Below are positions 11,815 to 20,481 of a stretch of DNA of 64,000 bases, in pieces. The stretch is from the NCBI RefSeq assembly GCF_016907655.1, contig NZ_JAFBCL010000001.1:6606001-6670000 (forward strand), written 5' to 3'. This DNA comes from Saccharothrix algeriensis (GTDB lineage Bacteria > Actinomycetota > Actinomycetes > Mycobacteriales > Pseudonocardiaceae). A program made the position numbers and the translations under genes. Position 1 is the first letter of the stretch, and the number at the start of each line of letters is the position of its first letter. The notes beneath the pieces were generated by a model. The model had not been told where the DNA came from. It saw only the letters and a list, made by a program, of their open reading frames with translations, and did not search any database.

Positions 11815-11996
11815 ACCGTGCCATCGGACCGCCTCCCGACCATCGCGCCCCCGGGCCGCCCCCCCGGGCCACCGCGCCACCGGACCGCCCCCGGTCCCGT
11901 GCGGGACCGGCTCACCCTTGCCGTGCGCAAAAATCGGGGTTGCCGAAGCGGAATTCCCCCTGGACCCGTATGGGGCCTTGACCGGGCACCGCCGGC

Positions 11997-12126
11997 CGGC
12001 AGGCTGGGCGGGCAGCCATTCGCGCGGTCGCGGGGGAAGTCCGGTGCGATCCCGGCGCCGGCCCACGGCGGTGCTCCGCACCCGGTGGGCGGGCCGACCA
12101 CCCGCTCCGCGCACCAACTCCTGTCG
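11997..12126 (+). promoter_or_regulatory. Probable second (degenerate) cobalamin riboswitch leader
   Basis: The plus-strand leader of the secreted alpha/alpha-barrel gene contains GGGGGAAGTCCGGTGCGATC followed by CCGGCGCCGGCCCACGGCGG. This aligns block by block with the 5' half of the nrdAB riboswitch on the other strand. A P1-like stem pairs CGGCAGG (11997-12003) with CCTGTCG (12120-12126, one G-U pair). The 3' end, CACCAACTCCTGTC, resembles a diverged B12 box. It ends 10 bases before the GGGAAGGG ribosome-binding region, which would suit translational control. The 5' core is convincing; the 3' half is atypical. Confidence 0.6.
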
Positions 12127-12153
12127 TGGCTCGCGGGAAGGGTCAACACCGCC

Positions 12154-13173
12154 ATGAGACGCCGTCTTCCGATCGTCGCCGCGCTGCTGTGCGGCCTCGC
12201 GCTGCTCGTCCCGTCCACCGCGTCGGCCTCGCCGACCACGCACAGCCGAACCGACGCCGCCGCCGGCTGGCTGGCCCGCCAGCTGGTCGACGGGGAGCGG
12301 TTCGAAGCCGTGTTCGGCGGGGTGGCCTACCCCGACCAGGGCCTGACCGCCGACGCGGTCTTCGCGTTCTCCGCCGCGCGCACCGCCGACGCCTTCGCCG
12401 ACCGCGCGATCACGTGGCTGGCGCGCCCGGAGATCACCACCGGCTACGTCGGCTCCGGCGGCGAGTCCTACGCCGGGCCGCACGCCAAGCTGCTGCTCGC
12501 GGCCCTGGTCAAGGACAAGGACCCGACGTCGTTCGGCGGTGTGGACCTGGAGGCGGGCCTGCTGGCGCTGCTCACCCCGTCCGGTCGGTTCTCCGACCAG
12601 TCGGCCTACGGCGACTACAGCAACGCGTTCACCCAGTCGCTGGCCCTGCTGGCGCTGGACCGCACCGCGACGGGCGCGCCCACCGCGGCCGTGGACTTCC
12701 TGGTCGGCACGCAGTGCGCCGACGGCGGCTTCCCGCTGACCTTCGGCGCGACGCCGTGCGTGAGCGACGTCGACTCCACCGCGATGGTGACGCAGGCGCT
12801 CCAGGCCACCGGCCGGCACACCGACGCCCAGGATGGCCTGACCTGGCTGGTGAGCGTGCAGAACGCGAACGGCGGCTTCGGGGTGGGCTCCGCCGCGCCC
12901 AACGCCAACAGCACCGGCCTCGCCGGTGAGGCGCTGTTCGCGGGCGGCCGGTTCACGGCGGCCTTCAAGGCGCGCGGGTTCCTCAAGTCGCTGCAGGTCG
13001 ACTGCTCGGGCGCGCCCGCCGACCGCGGCGCGGTCGCCTACCAGGCGAGCGGGTTCGACCCGGCCACCGCGACCAGGGCCACCGCGCAGGCCGTGCTCGG
13101 CCTGTCCGGCGTCGGCCTCGCCCACCTCGACGGCGGTGGCGACGACGAGGACCCGGTCCTCGCCTGCTCCTGA
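12154..13173 (+). CDS. Secreted prenyltransferase/squalene-oxidase-repeat (alpha/alpha-barrel) protein
   Basis: A 339-residue exported protein. The signal peptide MRRRLPIVAALLCGLALLVP with a SASA cleavage region is followed by helical repeats of the prenyltransferase/squalene oxidase type (AAGWLARQL, AVDFLVGTQCADGGFP, GLTWLVSVQNANGGFG, ATAQAVLGL). The QxxDGGFP and QNANGGFG repeat turns are clear. There is no membrane anchor and no terpene-cyclase DxDD motif, so enzymatic terpene chemistry is unlikely. Vertebrate B12 carriers (intrinsic factor, transcobalamin) use the same alpha6-alpha6 barrel. With the riboswitch-like leader this suggests a role in extracellular corrinoid binding; that is inference. 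The ATG at 12154 follows GGGAAGGG with a longish gap. Confidence 0.8.
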   Translation: MRRRLPIVAALLCGLALLVPSTASASPTTHSRTDAAAGWLARQLVDGERFEAVFGGVAYPDQGLTADAVFAFSAARTADAFADRAITWLARPEITTGYVGSGGESYAGPHAKLLLAALVKDKDPTSFGGVDLEAGLLALLTPSGRFSDQSAYGDYSNAFTQSLALLALDRTATGAPTAAVDFLVGTQCADGGFPLTFGATPCVSDVDSTAMVTQALQATGRHTDAQDGLTWLVSVQNANGGFGVGSAAPNANSTGLAGEALFAGGRFTAAFKARGFLKSLQVDCSGAPADRGAVAYQASGFDPATATRATAQAVLGLSGVGLAHLDGGGDDEDPVLACS

Positions 13174-13189
13174 TCACCCGGTCGTGAGC

Positions 13190-13224
13190 GCCGGGGCGGT
13201 GGTCCGCGCGACCGCCGCCCCGGC
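13190..13224 (+). terminator. Terminator hairpin after the alpha/alpha-barrel gene
   Basis: A 15-bp stem (GCCGGGGCGGTGGTC with its near-perfect complement, one G-U pair) and a CGCGC loop start 16 bases after the stop codon. No T-tract. Confidence 0.7.
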
Positions 13225-13513
13225 TCCCGCCGACCTCCCCGGGACCGCTGCTGTCCACTGAGGACCGGACGGCTGCGGGCGCGCGGCGTCCGCGGTGGAC
13301 CGGGCCCGAGCGGTGCGGGGCTCCGCGCGCGGCCCGCACCCGCCGGTGATCACCACGGGGCTGTCTGTCGACGGTGGCGCGCGACGCCGCCGGCCTGTCC
13401 TCCCGGGACCGCGCGCCCCGCGATTCCCGGCGCGGCTGCGCCCGAGTGGTGGATTCCGGCGCGGCGTGGGTACCCGTGGCGTCCACAGGGGATGAACCGC
13501 GGAGGGAGCCACG
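13225..13513. other. Intergenic stretch without a recognised gene
   Basis: GC-rich sequence between the terminator and the small-protein gene. Nothing was recognised except the GGAGGG ribosome-binding site just before 13514. Confidence 0.5.
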
Positions 13514-13702
13514 ATGGAGCGAGGAAGCACCCAGCACGGCCCGATGGCCGACGACCAGCTCAAGCAGGAGATCGACAACAACCTGCGGGGCACCGGGCCG
13601 ACCCGCGCGGAGGACTGGCGCGACCCGGAGATGCCCGACGAGGAGGAGGTCGGCGAACTCGGCCTCGACGGCCCCCGCCGCGCCGAGCCGCCCACGGGCT
13701 GA
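13514..13702 (+). CDS. Small acidic hydrophilic protein (DUF2795-protein N-terminus-like)
   Basis: A 62-residue protein beginning MERGSTQHGPMADDQLKQEI and rich in Asp/Glu, with the segment RGTGPTRAEDWRDPEMPDE. From memory this resembles the N-terminal arm of actinobacterial DUF2795 proteins, which typically read HGPRxDDxLKxExxxxxRG followed by HAEEWRDPE; the globular DUF2795 domain itself is missing. A good GGAGGG site precedes the ATG by six bases. It may be a complete mini-member of the family or a truncated copy. The function is unknown. Confidence 0.65.
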   Translation: MERGSTQHGPMADDQLKQEIDNNLRGTGPTRAEDWRDPEMPDEEEVGELGLDGPRRAEPPTG

Positions 13703-13999
13703 CCCCGGACCCGACGCCGGCGCGGCGCCCGCGGGCGCCGCGCCGAACGCCCCGGGCGAGTCCGCGCCCGCCCGACCGGTCGGATCGGCCCGTCGGAGGC
13801 GAGGCGGTCGCGGGGGCGCTGGTCGCGGGCGTGCCGGGGGAGCCCGGGTCTTCGTGCCCGGAGGGCCACCGGCGGTGTGCGCATTCACCTTTTCCCGGCC
13901 ATTGCCGGGCATTTTTCTGCTCCACCCGTGAAGCTCACCGGAATTGGCCGACCGGCTCCGCCCGGGTTGGCGACCCGGTTTTCCGGTGCTCTTTCGCGA

Positions 14000-14042
14000 C
14001 CGGCCCCGGGAAGTTGCCGGAATACCGGACCTCCCGGGCCGG
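14000..14042 (-). terminator. Hairpin downstream of the serine protease gene
   Basis: CCGGCCCCGGGA pairs with TCCCGGGCCGG (one bulge) around a 20-base loop, starting about 20 bases beyond the protease stop codon. The stretch 13703-13999 to its left shows no recognisable gene. Confidence 0.5.
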
Positions 14043-14063
14043 GAACGCGTCGCGACCGCCCGG

Positions 14064-15296
14064 CTACCCGGTGGTGATGCCCAGGTCCCGGGTGGCGGTG
14101 TGGAAGTCCTGGTAGAGCAGCGCCCACCCGCCGCACCCGCTGAGCGTGCCGACCGCCCGCACGACGCCGGTCCCCGCCGGGGTGAACACCGGGCCGCCGC
14201 TGTCGCCGCCCCGGCACACCGTCCGGGTCCGGTCCTCGGCGTAGGCGTAGACCAGGTCGCTGTAGCACTCGTAATTCCCGTACGCGTCGGTGTCGCAGTA
14301 GGAGTGCACGAAGTCGTCGGAATTGCGCACGCCGCACAGCGCGCCGCTGGTCGAGCCGGACTGGCACACCATCGCGCCGGCCACCGCGCGGTCCCAGCCG
14401 GACACCCGCTTGGTGAAGCTGTTCGCGGTGGCGCCCCCGTCCCACATCCGGTCGCTGGAGTTCGCGGCGACCAGCAGCAGGTCGTGCGCGGCGTGCTCCG
14501 CGCGCGCGTCGCCGATGAACCGGCTGCGGTTGCCGTTGTCCCAGCCGCGGCCGACCCGGCCGCAGTGCCCCGCGGTCAGCAGGAACCGCGCGCCGGAGCC
14601 GTCGCGGACCCCGAAGCCGGCCGTGCACCGGGTGCCGTTCTCCCGGTTGACGATCGCGCCGCCGCCGGCGAAGGGGCCGTGCGCGTCCCCGTTCCAGCCG
14701 TCGTTGTACCGGGTGGCCGGCCCGGCGGCCGGGTGCAGCCGCTGGTGCCGGACGACCTCGACCGGGACGCCCGACTCCGCCGGCGAGACGTCGGTGACGT
14801 CCCGGTCGACCAGGGCGACGACCCGGCTGCCGTCCACCGGGACCCGCACCATGTGCACCGGGCTCGCGGGGTCGGCCTTCATCCGCGCGGCCACCCGGTC
14901 GGCGGCGACGCGCAGCTCGGCCCAGGAGTGCGCGGCGGGCCGCACCTCCACCCGCACCCGCGACCGCCCGACCTCCTCGGCCACCCGTGCCGGCGGGTCG
15001 CCCTTCCACCACACGACCACCCGGTCGTCGCGGACGGCCACGCCGGCGAAACCGGCGGCGTCGTGGGCGGCCCCCTCGATGCGCGAGGCCGCGTCGACGT
15101 ACGGGCGCTGCGCGAGCATCCGCGCCTGCACCGCGGCGGAGGAGGGCCCGGCGCCCTCGTCCGGCCCGATCCCGGAACCGCCTCCCGGCGCCGCCGAAGC
15201 GGTGCCCGGCCCGATCACCGCGAGTGCCGCCAGCACTGCCGCTGCCAGGCTCCCCTGAAATGCGCCGGGTGGTTTCCCGGCCATGCGAAAAGACAT
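14064..15296 (-). CDS. Secreted trypsin-like serine protease (S1 family, with propeptide)
   Basis: A 410-residue exported protease precursor. The signal peptide (about residues 1-37, ending ASAAP) is followed by a propeptide of roughly 150 residues and a chymotrypsin-fold catalytic domain. The triad is visible as LLTAGHCG (His), AAHDLLLVA (Asp) and CRGGDSGGPVF (Ser), with paired cysteines around them. This pattern fits the streptogrisin/alpha-lytic group, in which the propeptide folds the enzyme and is then removed. The ATG at 15296 lies behind GAGGAGGATCC. It is probably a single-gene unit. Confidence 0.9.
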   Translation of the reverse strand: MSFRMAGKPPGAFQGSLAAAVLAALAVIGPGTASAAPGGGSGIGPDEGAGPSSAAVQARMLAQRPYVDAASRIEGAAHDAAGFAGVAVRDDRVVVWWKGDPPARVAEEVGRSRVRVEVRPAAHSWAELRVAADRVAARMKADPASPVHMVRVPVDGSRVVALVDRDVTDVSPAESGVPVEVVRHQRLHPAAGPATRYNDGWNGDAHGPFAGGGAIVNRENGTRCTAGFGVRDGSGARFLLTAGHCGRVGRGWDNGNRSRFIGDARAEHAAHDLLLVAANSSDRMWDGGATANSFTKRVSGWDRAVAGAMVCQSGSTSGALCGVRNSDDFVHSYCDTDAYGNYECYSDLVYAYAEDRTRTVCRGGDSGGPVFTPAGTGVVRAVGTLSGCGGWALLYQDFHTATRDLGITTG

Positions 15297-15515
15297 GTGG
15301 ATCCTCCTCGTCGAATGACCCGACCGGTGGTCCCCTCCGCTTTCGCGCCCGATTGCCATCGGGGTCCGCGGGAATCCTCCACCGGCGGTGGCGAGGGTGA
15401 TCCTGTCACCCCGGCGCGGTACTCCGGAATGGCCGAAGGGGCACATCCGGCGCGTCCCGGGAAATGCGCCGGACCGGTGGGCCGGGCACCGCGGGAAAAG
15501 CCCGCCGGGCGGCCG

Positions 15516-16769
15516 TCACCCCGGCCGACCGCTCCCGGCGCGGGCCCGCCGGCGGGTCCGGAAGTCCCGCGCGGAGGGGGTCAGCGCGGCGGCGGCCGGC
15601 GCGGCGAAGCAGACCGCCGCGCACACCGCCAGGACCGGACCCGGGCCGAACCACCCGATCGCGGGGGCGATCAGCGCCAGCCCGAGCGGCGCCAGGCCGT
15701 AGGACAGCAGGAAGTCCAGGGACGACACCCGCGCCAGCGCCGACGGGTCGACCTCCCGCTGGGTGGCGGTGAACCACGGCACGTTGAACAGCTCGATCCC
15801 CAGCCCCGCCACGGCGTAGGCGGCGACGACGAGCGCGGGGTGCACCGGCAGCAGCAGGCTCAGCGGCGCGAACCCGTAGCAGGCCAGGCCGGCGAGGGCG
15901 GCCCACCCCGGCGCGCGGGGCCGCCACCGGGCGATGACGAGCGCGCCGCCGAGCGCGCCGAGGGTGTAGGCGGTCGTGGCGGCGGCGAGCACCGCCCCGG
16001 TCCCGTAGCGGTCGCGGCTGACCAGGGGCAGCACGACGCCGGTCGCCGAGTACCCGGTGGCGATCACCGCGGTCAGCGCGCCGAGCCCGGCCGCGAACCA
16101 CGGGTGGCGGCGCGCCTCGCGCAGCCCGTCGAGGAAGTCGGCGGCGAAGCGCGGCCGGGCCGCGGTCGGGCCGGGGCGCCGCGCCCCGGCGGGCGGCAGC
16201 AGCGCGGCGACCAGCCACAGGACCGCCGTCCCGACCACGAGGGCGGGCGTGGCGAGGACCAGCGCCAGCACCGCGGTGAGGCCCGGCGCGACCAGGGTGG
16301 TCACCCGCACCGCCAGCGTCATCGCCGCGTTCGCCCGCTGCCGCTGCTCCGGGGGGACGACCTCGGCCGTCAGCGCCTGGAACGCGGGGCGGCACGCGCC
16401 CTGCCCGGCGCCCACGACGGCCGCCGCCGCGGCCGTCAGCACCACCGAGCGGCCCAGCCCGACGGCGATCAGCGGGGTGGCCAGGCCGGCGACCAGCCCC
16501 GCCCACAGCACCACCCCGCGCCGCGAGTGCCGGTCGGCCAGCACCCCGGCGACCGGCACCGCGGCCAGGAAGCCCGCGGTGCGGGCGGCCAGCACCACGC
16601 CCAGCTCGACGGCGGTCGTCGACCGCTGGAGCGCGGCGAGCCCGAGGACGAACGGCAGCGCCCAGGTGGCCAGGCCGGAGGCGGTGGCGCCGGTCCAGAG
16701 CCGGAGGAAGGACGGGTCGCGCAACACCGTCGTCGGCTGCGCACCCGCCCGCGCGACGTCGTGGATCAC
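15516..16769 (-). CDS. MFS transporter (MFS_3/EntS-like exporter)
   Basis: A 417-residue membrane protein with about twelve hydrophobic segments. The MFS signature between TM2 and TM3 is GVLADRHSRRGVVLW, and the half-way repeat is present. It resembles the MFS_3 group that includes the enterobactin exporter EntS and macrolide exporters. The GTG at 16769 has a GGAG about ten bases upstream. It is divergent from the remnant of an iron-siderophore-type binding protein, with an AT-rich operator-like site between them, which hints at a former metallophore export/import pair. Substrate unknown. Confidence 0.82.
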   Translation of the reverse strand: MIHDVARAGAQPTTVLRDPSFLRLWTGATASGLATWALPFVLGLAALQRSTTAVELGVVLAARTAGFLAAVPVAGVLADRHSRRGVVLWAGLVAGLATPLIAVGLGRSVVLTAAAAAVVGAGQGACRPAFQALTAEVVPPEQRQRANAAMTLAVRVTTLVAPGLTAVLALVLATPALVVGTAVLWLVAALLPPAGARRPGPTAARPRFAADFLDGLREARRHPWFAAGLGALTAVIATGYSATGVVLPLVSRDRYGTGAVLAAATTAYTLGALGGALVIARWRPRAPGWAALAGLACYGFAPLSLLLPVHPALVVAAYAVAGLGIELFNVPWFTATQREVDPSALARVSSLDFLLSYGLAPLGLALIAPAIGWFGPGPVLAVCAAVCFAAPAAAALTPSARDFRTRRRARAGSGRPG

Positions 16770-16787
16770 GCTGGTCGATCTCCTCGG

Positions 16788-16812
16788 GACTTGATGTGAA
16801 AATAATTCATGT
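16788..16812. promoter_or_regulatory. AT-rich operator/promoter region with a Zur-box-like half site
   Basis: In an otherwise GC-rich surrounding, GTGAAAATAATTCATGTTCA stands out. Its left part TGAAAATAATT matches one half of the actinobacterial Zur/Fur-type palindrome (TGAAAATnATTTTCA), while the other half is poorly kept. It lies between the divergent MFS gene and the binding-protein remnant. Calling it a metalloregulator site is tentative. Confidence 0.35.
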
Positions 16813-16872
16813 TCAGGGCGACGGGCGTCCGCGGAGGTCCGGGGGAGTCACGTCGTCGCCCGTCCGGCCGGG

Positions 16873-17264
16873 TTCGGTGGTCGTGGTGGTGGCGTTCGCA
16901 CCCGGCAACCGCACCACACCGCCCGCGCCCGCCGAGCAGGTGGTGGTCGAGAGCTGCCGCCGGCGGCTGCGGTTCGACGCGGGTGGTGGCGCTGGGCCGG
17001 TCGTCCACCGGGACGCCGCTCGCCCTCGGGGCGCGGGACCGGGTGGTCGGCACCGCCGACCTCGGGACCGGGGGCGCGCCCGAGCACGCCGAGGCTCACG
17101 CGCGCGCCCCGGTGCTCCCGCCGAAGGCGCGCACCGCCGATCCGCCGCGCGCGGCGGCGCCCGACCCGGTGGCCTCCTCCCCGGAGTCGTTCTCGCCCGA
17201 CCGGGCGGGTGGGCCGGTCGCCGCGCAGCGGGCCGGGGGCGCGGCGCGTCGGCCGCGGTGGACG
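16873..17264 (+). pseudogene. Decayed ABC-transporter solute-binding protein (siderophore/vitamin type)
   Basis: Two adjoining reading frames together spell a periplasmic binding protein of the FecB/BtuF type. The first has VVVESCRRRLRFDA up to about 16980. The next frame continues with RVVALGRSSTGTPLALGARD, RVVGTADLGTGGAPEHAEAH and later VASSPESFSPDRAGG. In intact proteins the FDAPPxRVVALG strand is continuous, so a small deletion has caused a frameshift. The signal peptide/lipobox at the 5' end is no longer recognisable, and the C-terminal two thirds are gone, cut off where the convergent molybdoenzyme gene ends. No permease or ATPase remains alongside. Confidence 0.65.
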
Positions 17265-19577
17265 TCAGCCGGGCGGCACGAGGTCCGGCGGCGTGAAGGC
17301 GAGCACGTCGGGGAGGGGGCCGTCGTAGGGCTCGACCTCGACCAGCGCGCTGAGGGCGCTCGGTCCTTGGGACAGCCGCGAGCACGGCCGGTCCGCCGTG
17401 AGGGCGTTCGGGTTGCCGTGGCGGTCCAGCGTTCCGCTCAGACCCGGCTGGACCGGGTCCCACCACGCTCCCGTGGACAGCTGCACGACGCCCGGCATGA
17501 CGTCGTCGGAGAGGACCGCGCCCGCGAGGCAGCTGCCCCGGTCGTTGTGGACGCGCACGACCATGCCGCTCCCGATGCCGCGCGCCGCGGCGTCCGACGG
17601 GTTGATCGTCACGGGCTCACGGCCGCGGATCTTCGTACCGAGGCTGTGGCCGCCGTTGTCGTACTGGCTGTGCAGGCGCGCGGCGGGCTGGTTCGAGATC
17701 AGGTGCAGCGGGAACCGGTCCGCGAGCCCGGCGCGGAGCCACTCCGCCGGTTCGAACCACTTGGGGTGCCCGGCGCAGTCGTCGTAGCCGAACGAGTCGA
17801 TCTCCGCGGAGAAGACCTCGATCCGGCCCGACGGCGTGGGCAGGGGGAAGCGCCGCGGGTCCGAGCGGAGGGCCTCGAAGCTGCCCGGGAACGGCCCGGT
17901 CGACGCCGGCAGCTCGGCGGTGGAGGCCCGCCAGAAGTCGTCGAAGCCCGGCAGGGCGGCGTCGCCGAGCTGCGCCCTCGTCCGCTCGTAGAGGTGCCGG
18001 ACCCAGTCGGCCTCGGAGCGCGACTCCGTGAACTCCCGCTCGAACCCGAGCCGGGCGGCCAGGGCGGCGAAGACGCGGTGGTCGGTGCGCGACTCGCCCG
18101 CCGGCTCGCGGACCTTCGGCATCGCGAGGAGGTGGGGGTCGGCGAACCCGGCGGCGAAGTCGTCGCGCTCCAGGCCGGTGGCGACGGGCAGGACGATGTC
18201 CGCGAACTTGGCCGTGGTGTTCCACCAGGCTTCGTGCACCACCACCGTGTCGGGGACCTGCCAGGCGCGGGCCAACCGGTGGAGGTCCTGGTGGTGGTGG
18301 AACGGGTTGCCCCCGCACCAGTAGATCAGGCGGAGCTCGGGCAGCGTGAGGCGCCTGCCGTCGTAGTCGATGACCTCACCGGGGTGCAGCAGGGCGTCGG
18401 CGATCCTCGCGACGGGGATGAACCCCGGGACGGGGTTGGGGACCTCGGGGATCGTCGCCACGGAGGGGCGGCCCCGGGCGACGCCCGTCGCGTCCATCGT
18501 CGCGTGGCCCGCGCCCCAGCCGCAGCCGGGCCGGCCCATCGAACCCGCCATGGCGGCCAGCACGACGGACATCCAGATCGGCTGTTCGCCGTGGTCCGCC
18601 CGCTGCACCGCGTAGTTGACCGTGATGAGGGAGCGGTGGGTGGTGAGGCGGCGGGCGAGGTCGGTGATCGCGTCGCGACCGGCGCCGGTGATCCCCGCCG
18701 CCCAGGCGGCGTCCTTCGGGGTGCCGTCGAGCTCGCCGACCAGGTAGGCGGCGAAGCGGTCGAACCCGACGCAGCACCGGCGCAGGAAGTCCTCGTCGTG
18801 CCACCCGTTGACCAGCATCGTGTGCGCGACGCCGAGCATCGCCGCGGTGTCGGTGTTGGGGACGAGGGGCAGCCACTCGGCGTCGAGGAAGCCGGCGGTG
18901 TCGCTGCGGAGGGGGCTGATGTTCACGAACCGCACCCCGGCCTCGCGGCACCGGCGTTGCAGGTCCCGCGTCCGGTGCCTGGCCAGCCCGCCGGGGTTGA
19001 CCCGGCTGTTCTTCAGCGCCAGCCCCCCGAACGCCACCACGAGCTCGCAGTTCTCGGCCACCTCGTCCCACAGCGGCATCCGGGTCTGGTAGCTCCACGG
19101 GTGGCCGCCGATCACGTGGGGGAGGATGACCTCCAGGGCCGCGGTGCTGTAGGTGTTGCGGGAGTCGGTGTACCCCCCGCCCAGCGCCAGGAACCGGTGG
19201 AGCTGCCCCTGCGCGTGGTGGAACCTGCCCGCGCTCGCCCAGCCGTAGGACCCGCCGAACACCGCGCCGTCCCCGTGCTGCGAGCGAACCCGGCGGAGTT
19301 CGTCGCTCACCAGCGTGATCGCGCGGTCCCAGCTCACCTCCACGAAGGCGTCCGAGCCCCTGGCCGCGCCGCGGGCGCGCGGCTCGCCGTTCAGCCAGCC
19401 CCTGCGCACCGCGGGGCGCAACACGCGAGCGCTGTCGTCGGCGGCCACCACCATCCCGGGGCCGATGGGCGACGGAGCGGGGTCATCGCGCCTAGGTTCG
19501 ATCCGCACCAACCGGCCGGAGTCGACCACGGCGGTGAAACTGCCCCAGTGCGTCGCGACCGACATGCGTCGTTCCAC
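17265..19577 (-). CDS. Molybdopterin oxidoreductase, biotin/DMSO sulfoxide reductase (BisC/TorZ) type
   Basis: A 770-residue single-subunit molybdoenzyme binding bis-molybdopterin guanine dinucleotide. It starts with THWGSFTAVVDSGRLVRIEP, the N-terminus typical of DMSO/TMAO/biotin sulfoxide reductases. It lacks the Cys motif for an N-terminal [4Fe-4S] cluster. SYGWASAGRFHHAQGQLHRF holds the Ser expected to ligate Mo in this subgroup. LIYWCGGNPFHHHQD and the C-terminal dinucleotide-binding domain (LISNQPAARLHSQYDNG) complete the fold. There is no twin-arginine leader, so it acts in the cytoplasm, probably reducing S- or N-oxides such as oxidised methionine or biotin. GTG at 19577 was chosen; MSV at 19565 is an alternative. 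Confidence 0.9.
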   Translation of the reverse strand: MERRMSVATHWGSFTAVVDSGRLVRIEPRRDDPAPSPIGPGMVVAADDSARVLRPAVRRGWLNGEPRARGAARGSDAFVEVSWDRAITLVSDELRRVRSQHGDGAVFGGSYGWASAGRFHHAQGQLHRFLALGGGYTDSRNTYSTAALEVILPHVIGGHPWSYQTRMPLWDEVAENCELVVAFGGLALKNSRVNPGGLARHRTRDLQRRCREAGVRFVNISPLRSDTAGFLDAEWLPLVPNTDTAAMLGVAHTMLVNGWHDEDFLRRCCVGFDRFAAYLVGELDGTPKDAAWAAGITGAGRDAITDLARRLTTHRSLITVNYAVQRADHGEQPIWMSVVLAAMAGSMGRPGCGWGAGHATMDATGVARGRPSVATIPEVPNPVPGFIPVARIADALLHPGEVIDYDGRRLTLPELRLIYWCGGNPFHHHQDLHRLARAWQVPDTVVVHEAWWNTTAKFADIVLPVATGLERDDFAAGFADPHLLAMPKVREPAGESRTDHRVFAALAARLGFEREFTESRSEADWVRHLYERTRAQLGDAALPGFDDFWRASTAELPASTGPFPGSFEALRSDPRRFPLPTPSGRIEVFSAEIDSFGYDDCAGHPKWFEPAEWLRAGLADRFPLHLISNQPAARLHSQYDNGGHSLGTKIRGREPVTINPSDAAARGIGSGMVVRVHNDRGSCLAGAVLSDDVMPGVVQLSTGAWWDPVQPGLSGTLDRHGNPNALTADRPCSRLSQGPSALSALVEVEPYDGPLPDVLAFTPPDLVPPG

Positions 19578-20037
19578 CGTGCATCAACTCCACCTCTGCG
19601 GTTTCCTCGTTCTCGGACAACGGTTCTTGCGTTGCGGGAGTGATGTGCCACAAGGGGAGGCCGTCGCTCACGCCGTCCGGTTCGCGGGAAGGGGTCGGTG
19701 TCCGGCCACGGGAGCGGGGGAGTCCCGCGCGGGGTGGCACCCACGGTAGCCCCGACCGGGGCGAGGGTGAAGACGACGCCGAACGGCGAGGGGGTTCGTG
19801 CGGGGGTCGGGGTCGTCGGTGCGGGCGGTTCCGGCGGTGTCGCCCCGGCCGGCGTCGGTGCGGTCCAGGGGTTCCGCGTTCGCGGCGCAGGGTCGACGCT
19901 GCGCGGATCGCCGCCGTGCAGGCCGGGGCGCGCGAGGGCGGTGGCGCCGACTACCCGCGCTTCCGCGCTCACCGCGGCACGAGCAGGCACGGCGCCCTAC
20001 CGGGGCTTCGTCCCCGCGTGCCGCCGGGCGGCGTCGG
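19578..20037. other. Intergenic stretch without a recognised gene
   Basis: About 460 bp between two minus-strand genes. It is rich in GGCG/GTCGGTGCGG simple sequence; open frames cross it on both strands but none has a recognisable product or a ribosome-binding site. The molybdoenzyme promoter should lie at its left end. Confidence 0.5.
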
Positions 20038-20481
20038 TCAGGCGGGCTGCCGGGCGTGGTCGGGGGGCGTGCAGGCGAGCTGGGCCCACACCGTCTTGCC
20101 GTCGGGGCAGCGGTCCACGCCCCACCGCCTGCTCAACCGGTCCACGATGATCATTCCGCGGCCCCGGTTGACGCCGAGGCGGGACCGGCCCAGGACCGGC
20201 TGCTCGGGGGAGGCGTCGTCGACCTCGATGCGCACCGAGCACGGCCCGGCCGGGCGCAGCAGCCGGACGCGGCGGGGCGCGCTGCCGTGGTCGTAGGCGT
20301 TGCTGACCAGCTCGGTGACCACCAGCATGCAGTCGTCGAGGTCGTCCTCGCCGAGGTCGGCCAGGGCGTCGCCGGCCCAGCGGCGCACCGAGCCGAGCGA
20401 CGGGACGCCCTCGGCCAGCGGCAGGGTCAGGGGTTCGGGCTCCGCCCGCCGGTCGTCGGTGTCCACGCGCCTCGCAACCAC
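20038..20481 (-). CDS. Anti-sigma-factor-like ATP-binding protein (HATPase_c, RsbW type)
   Basis: A 147-residue GHKL ATPase of the kind that phosphorylates STAS anti-anti-sigma factors. The N box is ELVSNAYDHG, G1 is VEIDDASP and G2 is GRGMIIVDRL. The DASPxxP variant is typical of the very numerous short actinobacterial members, most of which have no known target. GTG at 20481 is assigned as start; it lies inside a 23-bp duplication and its ribosome-binding site (GAGGTG) is rather distant. It is divergent from a second ATPase of the same family at 20771, the start of a partner-switching gene group. Confidence 0.85.
   Translation of the reverse strand: MVARRVDTDDRRAEPEPLTLPLAEGVPSLGSVRRWAGDALADLGEDDLDDCMLVVTELVSNAYDHGSAPRRVRLLRPAGPCSVRIEVDDASPEQPVLGRSRLGVNRGRGMIIVDRLSRRWGVDRCPDGKTVWAQLACTPPDHARQPA

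Noticed and set aside
16766..17053. Minus-strand 95-codon frame overlapping the binding-protein remnant
   Set aside because: No ribosome-binding site and no family resemblance, while the plus strand carries recognisable binding-protein segments.
19391..19990. Minus-strand 199-codon frame upstream of and overlapping the molybdoenzyme start
   Set aside because: Low-complexity Pro/Thr/Arg sequence with no motif, overlapping the clearly coding N-terminus of the molybdoenzyme in another frame.
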